From contig NC_016609.1 of assembly GCF_000246855.1 (NCBI RefSeq), forward strand, positions 1 through 64,000: a DNA stretch of 64,000 nt, written 5' to 3'. The position numbers and the translations under genes were made by a program. The stretch comes from Niastella koreensis GR20-10. GTDB taxonomy: Bacteria; Bacteroidota; Bacteroidia; Chitinophagales; Chitinophagaceae. The notes beneath the pieces are model-generated. The model worked only from the letters and a program-made list of their open reading frames with translations, was not told the origin of the DNA and did no database searches. The number at the start of each line of letters is the position of its first letter. The first letter of the stretch is position 1. Shown here piece after piece: positions 17,379 to 24,507 of this stretch.

Positions 17379-17554
17379 ATACTTCTAATTTTATTTATGA
17401 TAAGTTCAAAATGGGAGGGATACTCTTATTGCATAAATAGTCATGCCTGACTGAAATGGGCTGGCATAACTTGTGTAGCTTTTATAATAACCAAGTGTTG
17501 ATATTATGAAAATAATAAGCACAAGAGTATATTAAAAAATTCAAATCTAATTTT

Positions 17555-17725
17555 ATGTCAGTTAAAGAATTGGTAGATTCTGCCGCAGAAAAGGTAAATA
17601 CCCGTATGGGTGGTAATGGAGCAAATCAGAAGCAAGGTAAGCTCAGGGGAATATTGATGGTTGCAACCGCGATCATGCTGATATCTTCTGGCTTAAAAAT
17701 GTTAAAGAACAGACATGCTCATTGA
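17555..17725 (+). CDS. Small membrane protein, 56 aa
   Basis: MSVKELVDSAAEKVNTRMGG followed by a basic linker and one membrane helix (GILMVATAIMLISSGLKML, about residues 32-50), ending in charged residues. A very strong terminator follows 8 bases after the stop codon, which supports a real short transcript. No family recognised. The upstream sequence contains two TAAC tetramers 21 bp apart (17467-17470 and 17488-17491), but the rest of the operator consensus is missing. Confidence 0.6.
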   Translation: MSVKELVDSAAEKVNTRMGGNGANQKQGKLRGILMVATAIMLISSGLKMLKNRHAH

Positions 17726-17733
17726 ACAATTAA

Positions 17734-17787
17734 AAACAAGCATAAAAAAACACCAGGGAAAATACTGGTGCTTTTTTATGCTTGTTT
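17734..17787. terminator. Long bidirectional terminator
   Basis: AAACAAGCATAAAAAA + CACCAG pair with CTGGTG + TTTTTTATGCTTGTTT (23-bp stem with one A-C mismatch, 8-base loop). A and T runs on both sides let it serve the + strand 56-aa gene and the - strand coiled-coil gene. Confidence 0.9.
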
Positions 17788-17802
17788 ATAAGCTAGATAT
17801 CC

Positions 17803-18261
17803 TTACAACTGCGTCCGAAGTGTATCGGTGGTAGTTGGTTTAGTGGGGCTGTCTTTAATGAGCTTATTTAATTTGTCTTGATTTTTAGTGATCTTTTTCT
17901 CCAGGTCCTGGATCTCTTTATTCAATTTGTCCAGGTTGTCCGATTCATTTCTTGCACTCCTCGAATCTTTCTTGGCATCTTTAGCTTCAGTCTTGGCTTT
18001 TCTGGCCAGTTTCTTATTATTGGGATCATCACTTAATTTATCTGCTGCAGTTGAATTTTTATCGGCAGAATTTTGTGCCTTATCTGAAGCATCTTGTTTG
18101 TTATTTGTCTTTTGTTCCAGCTGGTTTTGCAATTTGCCCAATTGCAACTGATCCTTGCTGATCGACGATACCAAGGAAAGAGAATCCGTATTCACCTGAG
18201 CGGATATTGACACACAAAACAACAACAACGCACTTGAGGTTAAAAATAATAGTTTTTTCAT
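17803..18261 (-). CDS. Exported coiled-coil protein (paralogue of 7659-8105)
   Basis: 152 aa: signal peptide MKKLLFLTSSALLLFCVSISAQ, then a Lys/Asp/Asn/Ser-rich, almost aromatic-free helical region (KKLARKAKTEAKDAKKDSRS, LDKLNKEIQDLEKKITKNQD). Strongly similar to the protein at 7659-8105, including the upstream regulatory DNA. No partner gene follows here. Promoter A lies directly upstream, with the -7-like box 4 bases before the ATG. Likely a periplasmic stress protein of unknown mechanism. Confidence 0.82.
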   Translation of the reverse strand: MKKLLFLTSSALLLFCVSISAQVNTDSLSLVSSISKDQLQLGKLQNQLEQKTNNKQDASDKAQNSADKNSTAADKLSDDPNNKKLARKAKTEAKDAKKDSRSARNESDNLDKLNKEIQDLEKKITKNQDKLNKLIKDSPTKPTTTDTLRTQL

Positions 18262-18265
18262 GTAG

Positions 18266-18326
18266 TAAAGGTCGGCTTATTCCAATGCCTTTTGTTATGC
18301 ATTTTTAGATAAGAGTTACATGATTC
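18266..18326 (-). promoter_or_regulatory. Composite promoter A
   Basis: Minus strand: distal repeat GAATCATGTAAC (18315-18326), proximal AAAATGCATAAC (18294-18305), offset 21 bp, then 23 bp to CTTTA (18266-18270). CTTTA-CTAC-ATG predicts a leaderless mRNA, as at promoter B. Confidence 0.72.
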
Positions 18327-18357
18327 ACACTTATTGTAAGGTGGGTAAAAAGATCTG

Positions 18358-18513
18358 CTAATGAATTTTTTTATTCCGGATCATGCTTAAGGCAACGGCA
18401 ATAAAAGCAATGATAAGCAGCAGGTGAAAGGGACCTCCGGCTTTAAAGCCAACAACGCCAATCAACCAGCCAATAATGAAAATAATGCCAACGATATAAA
18501 GTAAGTTCCTCAT
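18358..18513 (-). CDS. Lmo0937-like small membrane protein
   Basis: 51 aa, MRNLLYIVGIIFIIGWLIGV then GFKAGGPFHLLLIIAFIAVA: two membrane helices joined by a GG turn, the pattern of the lmo0937/DUF5670 family. Function unknown; these small proteins are often induced by envelope or osmotic stress. It starts 7 bases after the stop codon of the TPR-like gene and is the last gene of the promoter E operon. Confidence 0.8.
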   Translation of the reverse strand: MRNLLYIVGIIFIIGWLIGVVGFKAGGPFHLLLIIAFIAVALSMIRNKKIH

Positions 18514-18520
18514 TGGTTAT

Positions 18521-18811
18521 TTATTGTCTGATTATACGAACACCATTATTGTATTCGATCAAAGTATGTAATATTTTAAGTTTCTCAATGATCTTATTTT
18601 TGAATGTACTATGGGACCTGGTTTTTTTAACTTCCATCAGCGCGTTTTCATAATTTATTACAGCTTCTTCATACTGGCCATTATTCTCATTCCTCAATCC
18701 CTCATTAAATAAATCGACAGCGATATTCCTTTTTGGTGGCACTAAAGAACGAAAAAAAAGAATAATAAATGACAATCCTATGAAAATTATAAAGTAGTAA
18801 TAAAGAGGCAT
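18521..18811 (-). CDS. Membrane-anchored TPR-like protein
   Basis: 96 aa: one N-terminal membrane helix (YYYFIIFIGLSFIILFFRSL), then a helical pair NIAVDLFNEGLRNENNGQYEEAVINYENAL that matches a tetratricopeptide repeat. The repeat would face the cytosol or periplasm as a protein-binding adaptor. Middle gene of the three-gene operon from promoter E, 35 bases after the preceding stop codon. Confidence 0.7.
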   Translation of the reverse strand: MPLYYYFIIFIGLSFIILFFRSLVPPKRNIAVDLFNEGLRNENNGQYEEAVINYENALMEVKKTRSHSTFKNKIIEKLKILHTLIEYNNGVRIIRQ

Positions 18812-18846
18812 ATAAATATTTTAGTGCCGGTAGAAAATCAACTCGT

Positions 18847-19173
18847 TCATGTCAAAAGCTGTTTGGTGATATATCTTTCGAAATCCCTTAGAAAAATATT
18901 ATTGTAGCGGCCTGATTCAAATATTGATTCCAGATGCGAAGTTTTGAAAAAGCCTGAAGTGACCATTCTGGTTAGTACAGGATTCGCATCGATCCAGGAT
19001 ATGGACAGGGTATGGTTCTTTAAATAAGATACAATGATCTCAACTTTGAAATAAATAGGGGCATCTGATACCCCTGATCGTAAAGCTGCCAATTCACTTA
19101 TAGCATTGGGAAAGTTTAGTGGATTGAACATCTCATTGTCTTTAATAGTGATCTTGGTGAAATTGTTTGACAT
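18847..19173 (-). CDS. Hypothetical protein, 108 aa
   Basis: A soluble-looking protein (MSNNFTKITIKDNEMFNPLN...) with a HTLSISWIDANPVLTRMVTSG core and a helical C-terminus. No signal peptide or known family. First gene of the promoter E operon (followed by the TPR-like and Lmo0937-like genes), with a predicted leader of about 75 bases. Confidence 0.65.
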   Translation of the reverse strand: MSNNFTKITIKDNEMFNPLNFPNAISELAALRSGVSDAPIYFKVEIIVSYLKNHTLSISWIDANPVLTRMVTSGFFKTSHLESIFESGRYNNIFLRDFERYITKQLLT

Positions 19174-19252
19174 AAGTTTGGCGAGATTAGAATATCTCTA
19201 AACTTTTTCATGATTTCGATGTTTGAATGAAACAACGATAGGGAATAGAATA

Positions 19253-19314
19253 CAAAACTGTATCTTTTAAATCAAATAACAATTACAGAATTGGCGAATT
19301 AAGTTACATTATTC
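19253..19314 (-). promoter_or_regulatory. Composite promoter E
   Basis: Minus strand: distal repeat GAATAATGTAAC (19303-19314), proximal CAATTCTGTAAT (19282-19293), offset 21 bp, then 24 bp to TTTTG (19253-19257) within ACAGTTTTG. The distal repeat ends 16 bases before the divergent antiporter start codon, so bound regulator could also affect that gene. Confidence 0.75.
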
Positions 19315-19330
19315 ACACATCGATTGTAAG

Positions 19331-20971
19331 ATGGAAAACTTTAAGATCATCATTTTTATATTGGTAGTGTTGATCAGTTTATCGGCTCTTATCGATAAAC
19401 TAAAACTTCCAATACCCGTCTTTCTGGTGCTGGTGGGATTGATCATTGGTTTTATACCAGTACTTCCTGACCTTGTTATGGACCCGGATATTGTATTTCT
19501 TGTTTTTTTGCCGCCGCTGTTATATGATGCAGCTTTTCGTACTTCCTGGCATGAATTTAAAACTAATATAAAACCGATATCGGCTTTAGGCGTAAGTCTT
19601 GTTTTTATAACTACACTTGCTGTTGCCATTACAGCCCATTATTTCATTCCCCTGTTTAGCTGGCCGCTGGCATTCCTTTTGGGCGCGATCATTTCTCCGC
19701 CCGATGCGGTGGCTGCAACCGGTATCATTAAAGGTCTTGGACTGAATACAAAAGTTATCAGTATTCTGGAAGGTGAAAGTCTGGTTAATGATGCTTCTGC
19801 TTTAATTGCCTACCGGTATGCACTCGTGGCAAGCATTACAGGAGGTTTTGTGCTCTGGGAGGCAGGATTACAGTTTTTGTATGTTGCAGGTGTGGGTATA
19901 ATTATTGGTTTGCTGATTGGCTTTATATTGATTTTTATTCATAAAAGGATCCAGAACCAGGCTATAGTTGAAACGAGCCTTACCCTGTTAACTCCTTTTT
20001 TGTCCTATTTAGCTGCTGAACAGGTCCATGCTTCCGGCATACTGGCTGTTGTAAGCACCGGACTTTTACTGGCGTGGCGTTCTCCGGAAATATTTTCATA
20101 TCAAACACGAATACGAACAAGAGTGGTTTGGGATACTTTAATTTTTTTACTGAACGGGTTTGTATTTATTCTCATTGGCCTGCAATTGCCTGGTATCTTA
20201 AAGCAGTTAACCAATTATAAATTATCTGCTCTAATAGGTTATGGATTGACTATTAGCGCAGTAACAATTTTAGTACGCATGGTATGGGTCCTGGGAGGTA
20301 CATATGTAGTCGGCATGTTTACCCGGGATAAGATTAAACAAAATAATGTCCAGCCCGGTCAGGACAGGCAGGGCGATTGGAAAAATGTTCTAATAGTAGC
20401 GTGGACCGGAACAAGAGGGGTAATAACAATGGCGTTGGCCCTTGCGCTGCCGCTCGGGCTGTATGATGGAAATACTTTTCTGCAAAGGCACCTGATCGTA
20501 TTCGTTTGCTTTGTGGTGGTTTTTGTAACGTTGGTAGTACAGGGATTCTCGCTGCCCCTGTTGATCAGATTACTTAATGTGAAGCCTGCTGTTAATGAGG
20601 ATAAGGAAGAGAAGGAACTGCAATTATATTTAGTGAACAGTACGCTGCATTTTATTGATCATGAGTTTTATCCCCAACCGGCGGAACCCATCCGGATAGA
20701 GTTAAAAAAGAAATTTGAACAGGTGGCCGGAAAATTGGTCAATGAGATCAATATACATACAAGAAATGAAAATCAGGAAGAACAGCTAACGGTAAGATCG
20801 CTTACCGAGATGCAAAAAGCGCAGATTGAGATCGGCCGGTTTCAACGGGAACTGCTGTTGAAAATTCATAAAGAAGGGTGGTTCAGTGATGCTGCAATAA
20901 GAAAGGTGGAAAGAGATATGGATATTGATGAACTGAAATTGAATCAATTACTTCCAAAAAAAGTTGAATAA
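19331..20971 (+). CDS. CPA1-family Na+/H+ antiporter
   Basis: 546 aa with about 12 membrane segments in the first 410 residues, and the CPA1 signatures: FLVFLPPLLYDAAF, the ISPPDAVAATGI motif (ion-site Asp), and GESLVNDASALIAYR (second acidic site). The cytosolic tail (about 420-546) is charged and helical, as in NhaP-type members. It exports Na+ or K+ against protons and serves pH and salt tolerance. It is divergent from promoter E. Confidence 0.93.
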   Translation: MENFKIIIFILVVLISLSALIDKLKLPIPVFLVLVGLIIGFIPVLPDLVMDPDIVFLVFLPPLLYDAAFRTSWHEFKTNIKPISALGVSLVFITTLAVAITAHYFIPLFSWPLAFLLGAIISPPDAVAATGIIKGLGLNTKVISILEGESLVNDASALIAYRYALVASITGGFVLWEAGLQFLYVAGVGIIIGLLIGFILIFIHKRIQNQAIVETSLTLLTPFLSYLAAEQVHASGILAVVSTGLLLAWRSPEIFSYQTRIRTRVVWDTLIFLLNGFVFILIGLQLPGILKQLTNYKLSALIGYGLTISAVTILVRMVWVLGGTYVVGMFTRDKIKQNNVQPGQDRQGDWKNVLIVAWTGTRGVITMALALALPLGLYDGNTFLQRHLIVFVCFVVVFVTLVVQGFSLPLLIRLLNVKPAVNEDKEEKELQLYLVNSTLHFIDHEFYPQPAEPIRIELKKKFEQVAGKLVNEINIHTRNENQEEQLTVRSLTEMQKAQIEIGRFQRELLLKIHKEGWFSDAAIRKVERDMDIDELKLNQLLPKKVE

Positions 20972-21075
20972 CAAAGTATTACGTATATTTAGTAGTAAAC
21001 GCCGTTACCCAATGTTGTCTTTCTGCATAAATAGTAAAACATGATCCTGCATGAAAATTTAGTAAATATGTTCCA

Positions 21076-21636
21076 ATGATACTGTATATAAAAAATATGG
21101 TTTGTATCCGCTGTAAGATGGTCGTGAGGGAAGAATTGACAAAACTGGGAATCAAATTTACAACAGTAGAATTAGGAGAGGTTGAAGTAATAGAAAATAT
21201 TTCAGCCGAACAACAGGAACAGATAAAGAAAGCCTTATTAAGATCCGGCCTCGAATTAATGGACGATAAAAAGAGTATTCTGATCCAGAAAATAAAAAAC
21301 GTCATTATTGAATTAGTCCATTTTTCAGAAGAGCCACTGACGATGAATTTTTCAGAATATTTAAGCCAGAAATTAAACTACGATTATACCTATCTGGCCA
21401 ATCTCTTCTCGGAAGTACAGGGCACTACCATTGAAAAATTCCTCATCGCTCACAAAATTGAACGGGTAAAAGAGCTGCTTGTATATAACGAGTTGAATCT
21501 AACCGAGATCGCCTACCGGATGCACTATAGCAGTGTGGCGCACCTTTCGGCCCAGTTCAAGAAAGTGACCGGTCTTACCCCCTCTCATTTTAAGCAGTTG
21601 AAAAATAAGCGGCGCTCCATGCTGGATGAAATGTAG
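21076..21636 (+). CDS. HMA-like / AraC-family transcription regulator (CxxC form)
   Basis: 186 aa. The N-terminal about 70 residues (MILYIKNMVCIRCKMVVREE...) look like a small ferredoxin-like HMA fold with a CxxC (Cys10, Cys13) in the place where heavy-metal-associated domains have MxCxxC. Residues about 85-180 are an AraC HTH pair (LTEIAYRMHYSSVAHLSAQF, KKVTGLTPSHFKQL). A close, ungapped paralogue is at 24508-25083. I infer a sensor-activator, and a candidate for binding the 21-bp tandem operators, since AraC proteins use such direct repeats. No copy of the operator precedes its own gene. Confidence 0.85.
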   Translation: MILYIKNMVCIRCKMVVREELTKLGIKFTTVELGEVEVIENISAEQQEQIKKALLRSGLELMDDKKSILIQKIKNVIIELVHFSEEPLTMNFSEYLSQKLNYDYTYLANLFSEVQGTTIEKFLIAHKIERVKELLVYNELNLTEIAYRMHYSSVAHLSAQFKKVTGLTPSHFKQLKNKRRSMLDEM

Positions 21637-21643
21637 GATATGT

Positions 21644-21704
21644 GAATTATGTAACAAATATTATGAACTGTATAACAGAGTGAAAAATACGGCTTTTATC
21701 TTTG
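21644..21704 (+). promoter_or_regulatory. Composite promoter G
   Basis: Repeat 1 GAATTATGTAAC (21644-21655) and repeat 2 GAACTGTATAAC (21665-21676), offset 21 bp, then 23 bp to CTTTG inside TATCTTTG (21697-21704), a perfect TAnnTTTG. It begins 7 bases after the AraC stop codon and leads into a short terminator-ended stretch. Confidence 0.78.
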
Positions 21705-21708
21705 TTGC

Positions 21709-21768
21709 GGTTTTTCATAGGATATTGGATTAACACAGGGCTGGATTTTTATCCTGGCCCTTTTTTAT
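21709..21768 (+). ncRNA. Candidate small RNA between promoter G and its terminator
   Basis: Between the near-perfect promoter G and a hairpin with a T run there are only about 60 bases without a credible reading frame, and promoter H then follows separately for the desaturase. The simplest reading is a short RNA of about 60 nt; leaky read-through into the desaturase operon is the alternative. The sequence does not resemble an RNA family I know. Confidence 0.4.
21738..21766 (+). terminator. Terminator of the short transcript
   Basis: GGGCTGGA pairs with TCC-t-GGCCC (one bulge and one wobble pair), loop TTTTTA, followed by TTTTTT. Confidence 0.65.
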
Positions 21769-21783
21769 TTGAAGTAAATGTGT

Positions 21784-21845
21784 GAATAATGTAACGATCG
21801 CTCAGAAATGTGTAACAGTCTTCCGGCGAATTTTAAGCACCTTTA
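21784..21845 (+). promoter_or_regulatory. Composite promoter H (desaturase / radical SAM operon)
   Basis: Repeat 1 GAATAATGTAAC (21784-21795), repeat 2 GAAATGTGTAAC (21805-21816), offset 21 bp, then 24 bp to CTTTA in CACCTTTA (21838-21845). An in-frame GTG at 21782 lies inside this operator and cannot be the true start of the desaturase. Confidence 0.78.
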
Positions 21846-21883
21846 ATATAAGCAGTGTTGCTGATAAAAAATGCAGTTCGGGT

Positions 21884-22957
21884 ATGCCTAAAATAACGTT
21901 CAATAATAGAAATCATTTGTTTTTCCAGTCCGTTAAAAATTCAGTGGAAGCTTATTTTCAAAATAACCGGCTCAAAAAAACCGGAAACTGGGAATTGTAT
22001 CTAAAAGCATTGGTGTTGATACCGGTGGGTATAGCAACCTATATCTGGCTTTTAACAGGTAATTATAGCTGGCCGGGTGGCGTACTGCTTTCGGTGTTTT
22101 TCGGATTCACCCTGGTATGTATAGCGTTTAACGTGATGCACGACGCCTGTCATGGCAGCTATTCCGGAAAGAAATGGGTTAACGAGTTTATGGGATTAAG
22201 CATGAATGTGCTGGGCAGCAACGCGTTTATCTGGAAGATCAAGCACAATATCATTCATCATACGTATACCAATATTGACGGGGTTGATGATGATATAGCC
22301 AATGGCCCGTTATTGAGGCAATGCATCACTCAAAAGTGGATACCTATACATCGTTACCAGTTCATCTATATGTTTCTGCTGTATTCTGTAAGCACGCTTG
22401 CCTGGATGTGGGGTACTGATTTTTATAAGTATTTTTCAAAAAAAATCCATACTACGGTCATAAAAAAAATAGACACAGGGCAACACTTTATGTTCTGGAT
22501 CAGCAAAGTGCTTTATATTTTCTTTTATGTTGTTGTGCCAATTTATTTTGTAGGCTGGCAGGCATGGTTAACCGGTTTTTTAATTCTTCATATGACAATG
22601 GGCCTTGTTTTATCCATAGTATTTCAACTGGCTCATGTGGTTGAAAAAACATCTTTTGATGCTGTTGCAACAGATAATAAGGTAATAGCTTCGGAATGGG
22701 CTGTTCATGAAGTGAAAACAACTGCCGATTTTGCACCTGGAAATAAAATGATCTGCTGGTTAGTGGGCGGATTGAATTTTCAGATAGAGCATCACCTTTT
22801 TCCACATATCAGTCATGTGCATTACCCTGCATTGAGCAGAATAATACGCAGGCAATGTGAATTATTTGGTTTATCCTACAACTATTACCCAACCCTGCGG
22901 CAGGCCATTTATTCTCATATCAGCCTTATGAAACAATTAGGAAGAAACCCTCAATAA
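21884..22957 (+). CDS. Membrane fatty acid (acyl-lipid/acyl-CoA) desaturase
   Basis: 357 aa from ATG 21884; the frame is open back to a GTG at 21782, but that lies in promoter H. The three histidine boxes of the di-iron desaturase family are complete: HDACH (86-90), HNIIHH (121-126) and QIEHH (300-304), with about four membrane segments. It introduces a double bond into a fatty acyl chain, with the front-end/linoleoyl-CoA desaturase type QxxHH third box. It is coupled to the radical SAM gene with one base between stop and start, which suggests joint membrane-lipid remodelling under the tandem operator. Confidence 0.92.
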   Translation: MPKITFNNRNHLFFQSVKNSVEAYFQNNRLKKTGNWELYLKALVLIPVGIATYIWLLTGNYSWPGGVLLSVFFGFTLVCIAFNVMHDACHGSYSGKKWVNEFMGLSMNVLGSNAFIWKIKHNIIHHTYTNIDGVDDDIANGPLLRQCITQKWIPIHRYQFIYMFLLYSVSTLAWMWGTDFYKYFSKKIHTTVIKKIDTGQHFMFWISKVLYIFFYVVVPIYFVGWQAWLTGFLILHMTMGLVLSIVFQLAHVVEKTSFDAVATDNKVIASEWAVHEVKTTADFAPGNKMICWLVGGLNFQIEHHLFPHISHVHYPALSRIIRRQCELFGLSYNYYPTLRQAIYSHISLMKQLGRNPQ

Positions 22958-22958
22958 T

Positions 22959-24500
22959 ATGCAATCACTTAAAATTGGTGTTATTGACCTTGTATGTAAA
23001 AGTCCATCCACATCATTATGGGGGAAGATCATGCATGCCAACCTTGCCAGTATAATGCCTCAGGTAATAGCCACGTGGTGCGAACAGTTAGGGCATACTG
23101 TTACCATGATCTGTTATACAGGTAACGAAGATTTGAACGAAGAACTTCCGGATGATGTAGACCTTGTGTTTATCAGTTCATTTACCCAGGCAGCGCTCCT
23201 TGCCTATGCCGTCAGTAATTATTTCCGTACCCGTGGTGTAATAACCGTTCTGGGTGGCCCCCATGCACGGTGTTATCCGGATGATGCTATTCAATACTTT
23301 GATTATGTATTGGGTTTTACCAACCGGGAAATTATAAAAGAGCTATTAAATAATTGTACAACCCAGCGTCCTGTAGGATTAAAAATGTGTGCCGGTAAAC
23401 AACCGGCAATTTTATGCAGTATACAGGAACGATGGAAATTTATAGAAGCTACTTTAAAGAAAGCTCCTTTTATAAAGATAGTACCTATGCTGGGAAGTGT
23501 TGGTTGTCCCTATACATGCCCGTTTTGTATTGATTCAACCGTATCATACCAGGCATTGGATGCTCAGGCTATAACTTCCGATCTTAAATTTTTACTTAGC
23601 AAACATAAAATGCCGTATATAGCATGGCATGATCCGAATTTTGGTATCCGGTTCGAGGAAAGTATGCAGGCAATTGCTTCGGCTGCTCCACCAAAAAGTT
23701 TTCGTTTTATTGCAGAGAGCAGTCTTTCCGTTTTAACAGAAGGGCACCTGAATAAATTAAAGGCAAATGGTTTTACTGCCCTGCTGCCAGGTGTAGAATC
23801 ATGGTATGACCTGGGAAATAAATCGCGGTCTGCGCATATTACAGGAACTGAAAAAGTAAAACAGATCTCCGACCACGTCAATACTATATTTCGTTATGTG
23901 CCCTACGTGCAAACAAATTTTGTACTGGGCCTCGATAGTGATGCAGGTGCTGAGCCATTCGAATTAACCAAACAGTTCATTGATAATTCACCGTGCGCGT
24001 TCCCTGGCTTTTCTCTCCTCACTGCCTTTGGTGAGGCTGCACCATTAAACCTTGAATACCAAAAAGCGGAACGGGTTCTTCCGTTCCCTTTCCATTTCCT
24101 TAATAACCATTTAGCCATGAATGTGAAACCCAAAAATTATGGATGGGTCGACTTTTACGATAAAGTGATTGACCTGACAGAATATGCATTTTCACCAAAG
24201 GCGATTTATCGTCGCTTTTTGCATACGCAAGGCTTTACATCAAAATGGATGAATGTTATGCGCGCCATTTCTTCTGAAGGATGGGGCCGGTTGAAATTTT
24301 ACCGGCAGGTAAGAGAGAACCTTATTCACAATAGCAGCTTCAGAAAATATTTTGAAGGGGAATCGCAGCAATTGCCTGATTTCTATTATAACATTATTAA
24401 AGCAGACCTGGGTGTCTGGTGGCAATGGCTTCCGGGTAGCGCCCTGTCGCATAATGCATATGCTTACCTTCAAAAGACTAATTTGCCGGTTAACGTGTAA
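22959..24500 (+). CDS. B12-binding-domain radical SAM protein
   Basis: 513 aa. Residues about 5-150 form a Rossmann-like cobalamin-binding domain (VLGGPHARCYPDD near 106), and the radical SAM cluster motif CPYTCPFC supplies Cys183, Cys187 and Cys190 for the 4Fe-4S centre. Such class B proteins methylate or rearrange unreactive carbon atoms; substrates include lipids and hopanoids. The substrate here is unknown; tight coupling to a desaturase points to a fatty acyl chain (inference). The stop codon lies 7 bases from the convergent AraC paralogue. Confidence 0.85.
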   Translation: MQSLKIGVIDLVCKSPSTSLWGKIMHANLASIMPQVIATWCEQLGHTVTMICYTGNEDLNEELPDDVDLVFISSFTQAALLAYAVSNYFRTRGVITVLGGPHARCYPDDAIQYFDYVLGFTNREIIKELLNNCTTQRPVGLKMCAGKQPAILCSIQERWKFIEATLKKAPFIKIVPMLGSVGCPYTCPFCIDSTVSYQALDAQAITSDLKFLLSKHKMPYIAWHDPNFGIRFEESMQAIASAAPPKSFRFIAESSLSVLTEGHLNKLKANGFTALLPGVESWYDLGNKSRSAHITGTEKVKQISDHVNTIFRYVPYVQTNFVLGLDSDAGAEPFELTKQFIDNSPCAFPGFSLLTAFGEAAPLNLEYQKAERVLPFPFHFLNNHLAMNVKPKNYGWVDFYDKVIDLTEYAFSPKAIYRRFLHTQGFTSKWMNVMRAISSEGWGRLKFYRQVRENLIHNSSFRKYFEGESQQLPDFYYNIIKADLGVWWQWLPGSALSHNAYAYLQKTNLPVNV

Positions 24501-24507
24501 TTCCCGG

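Noticed and set aside
17459-17491. Possible ninth copy of the tandem operator upstream of the 56-aa gene
   Set aside because: The TAAC tails are 21 bp apart, but the GAAT halves and the CTTTR box 24 bp downstream are missing, so I do not count it.
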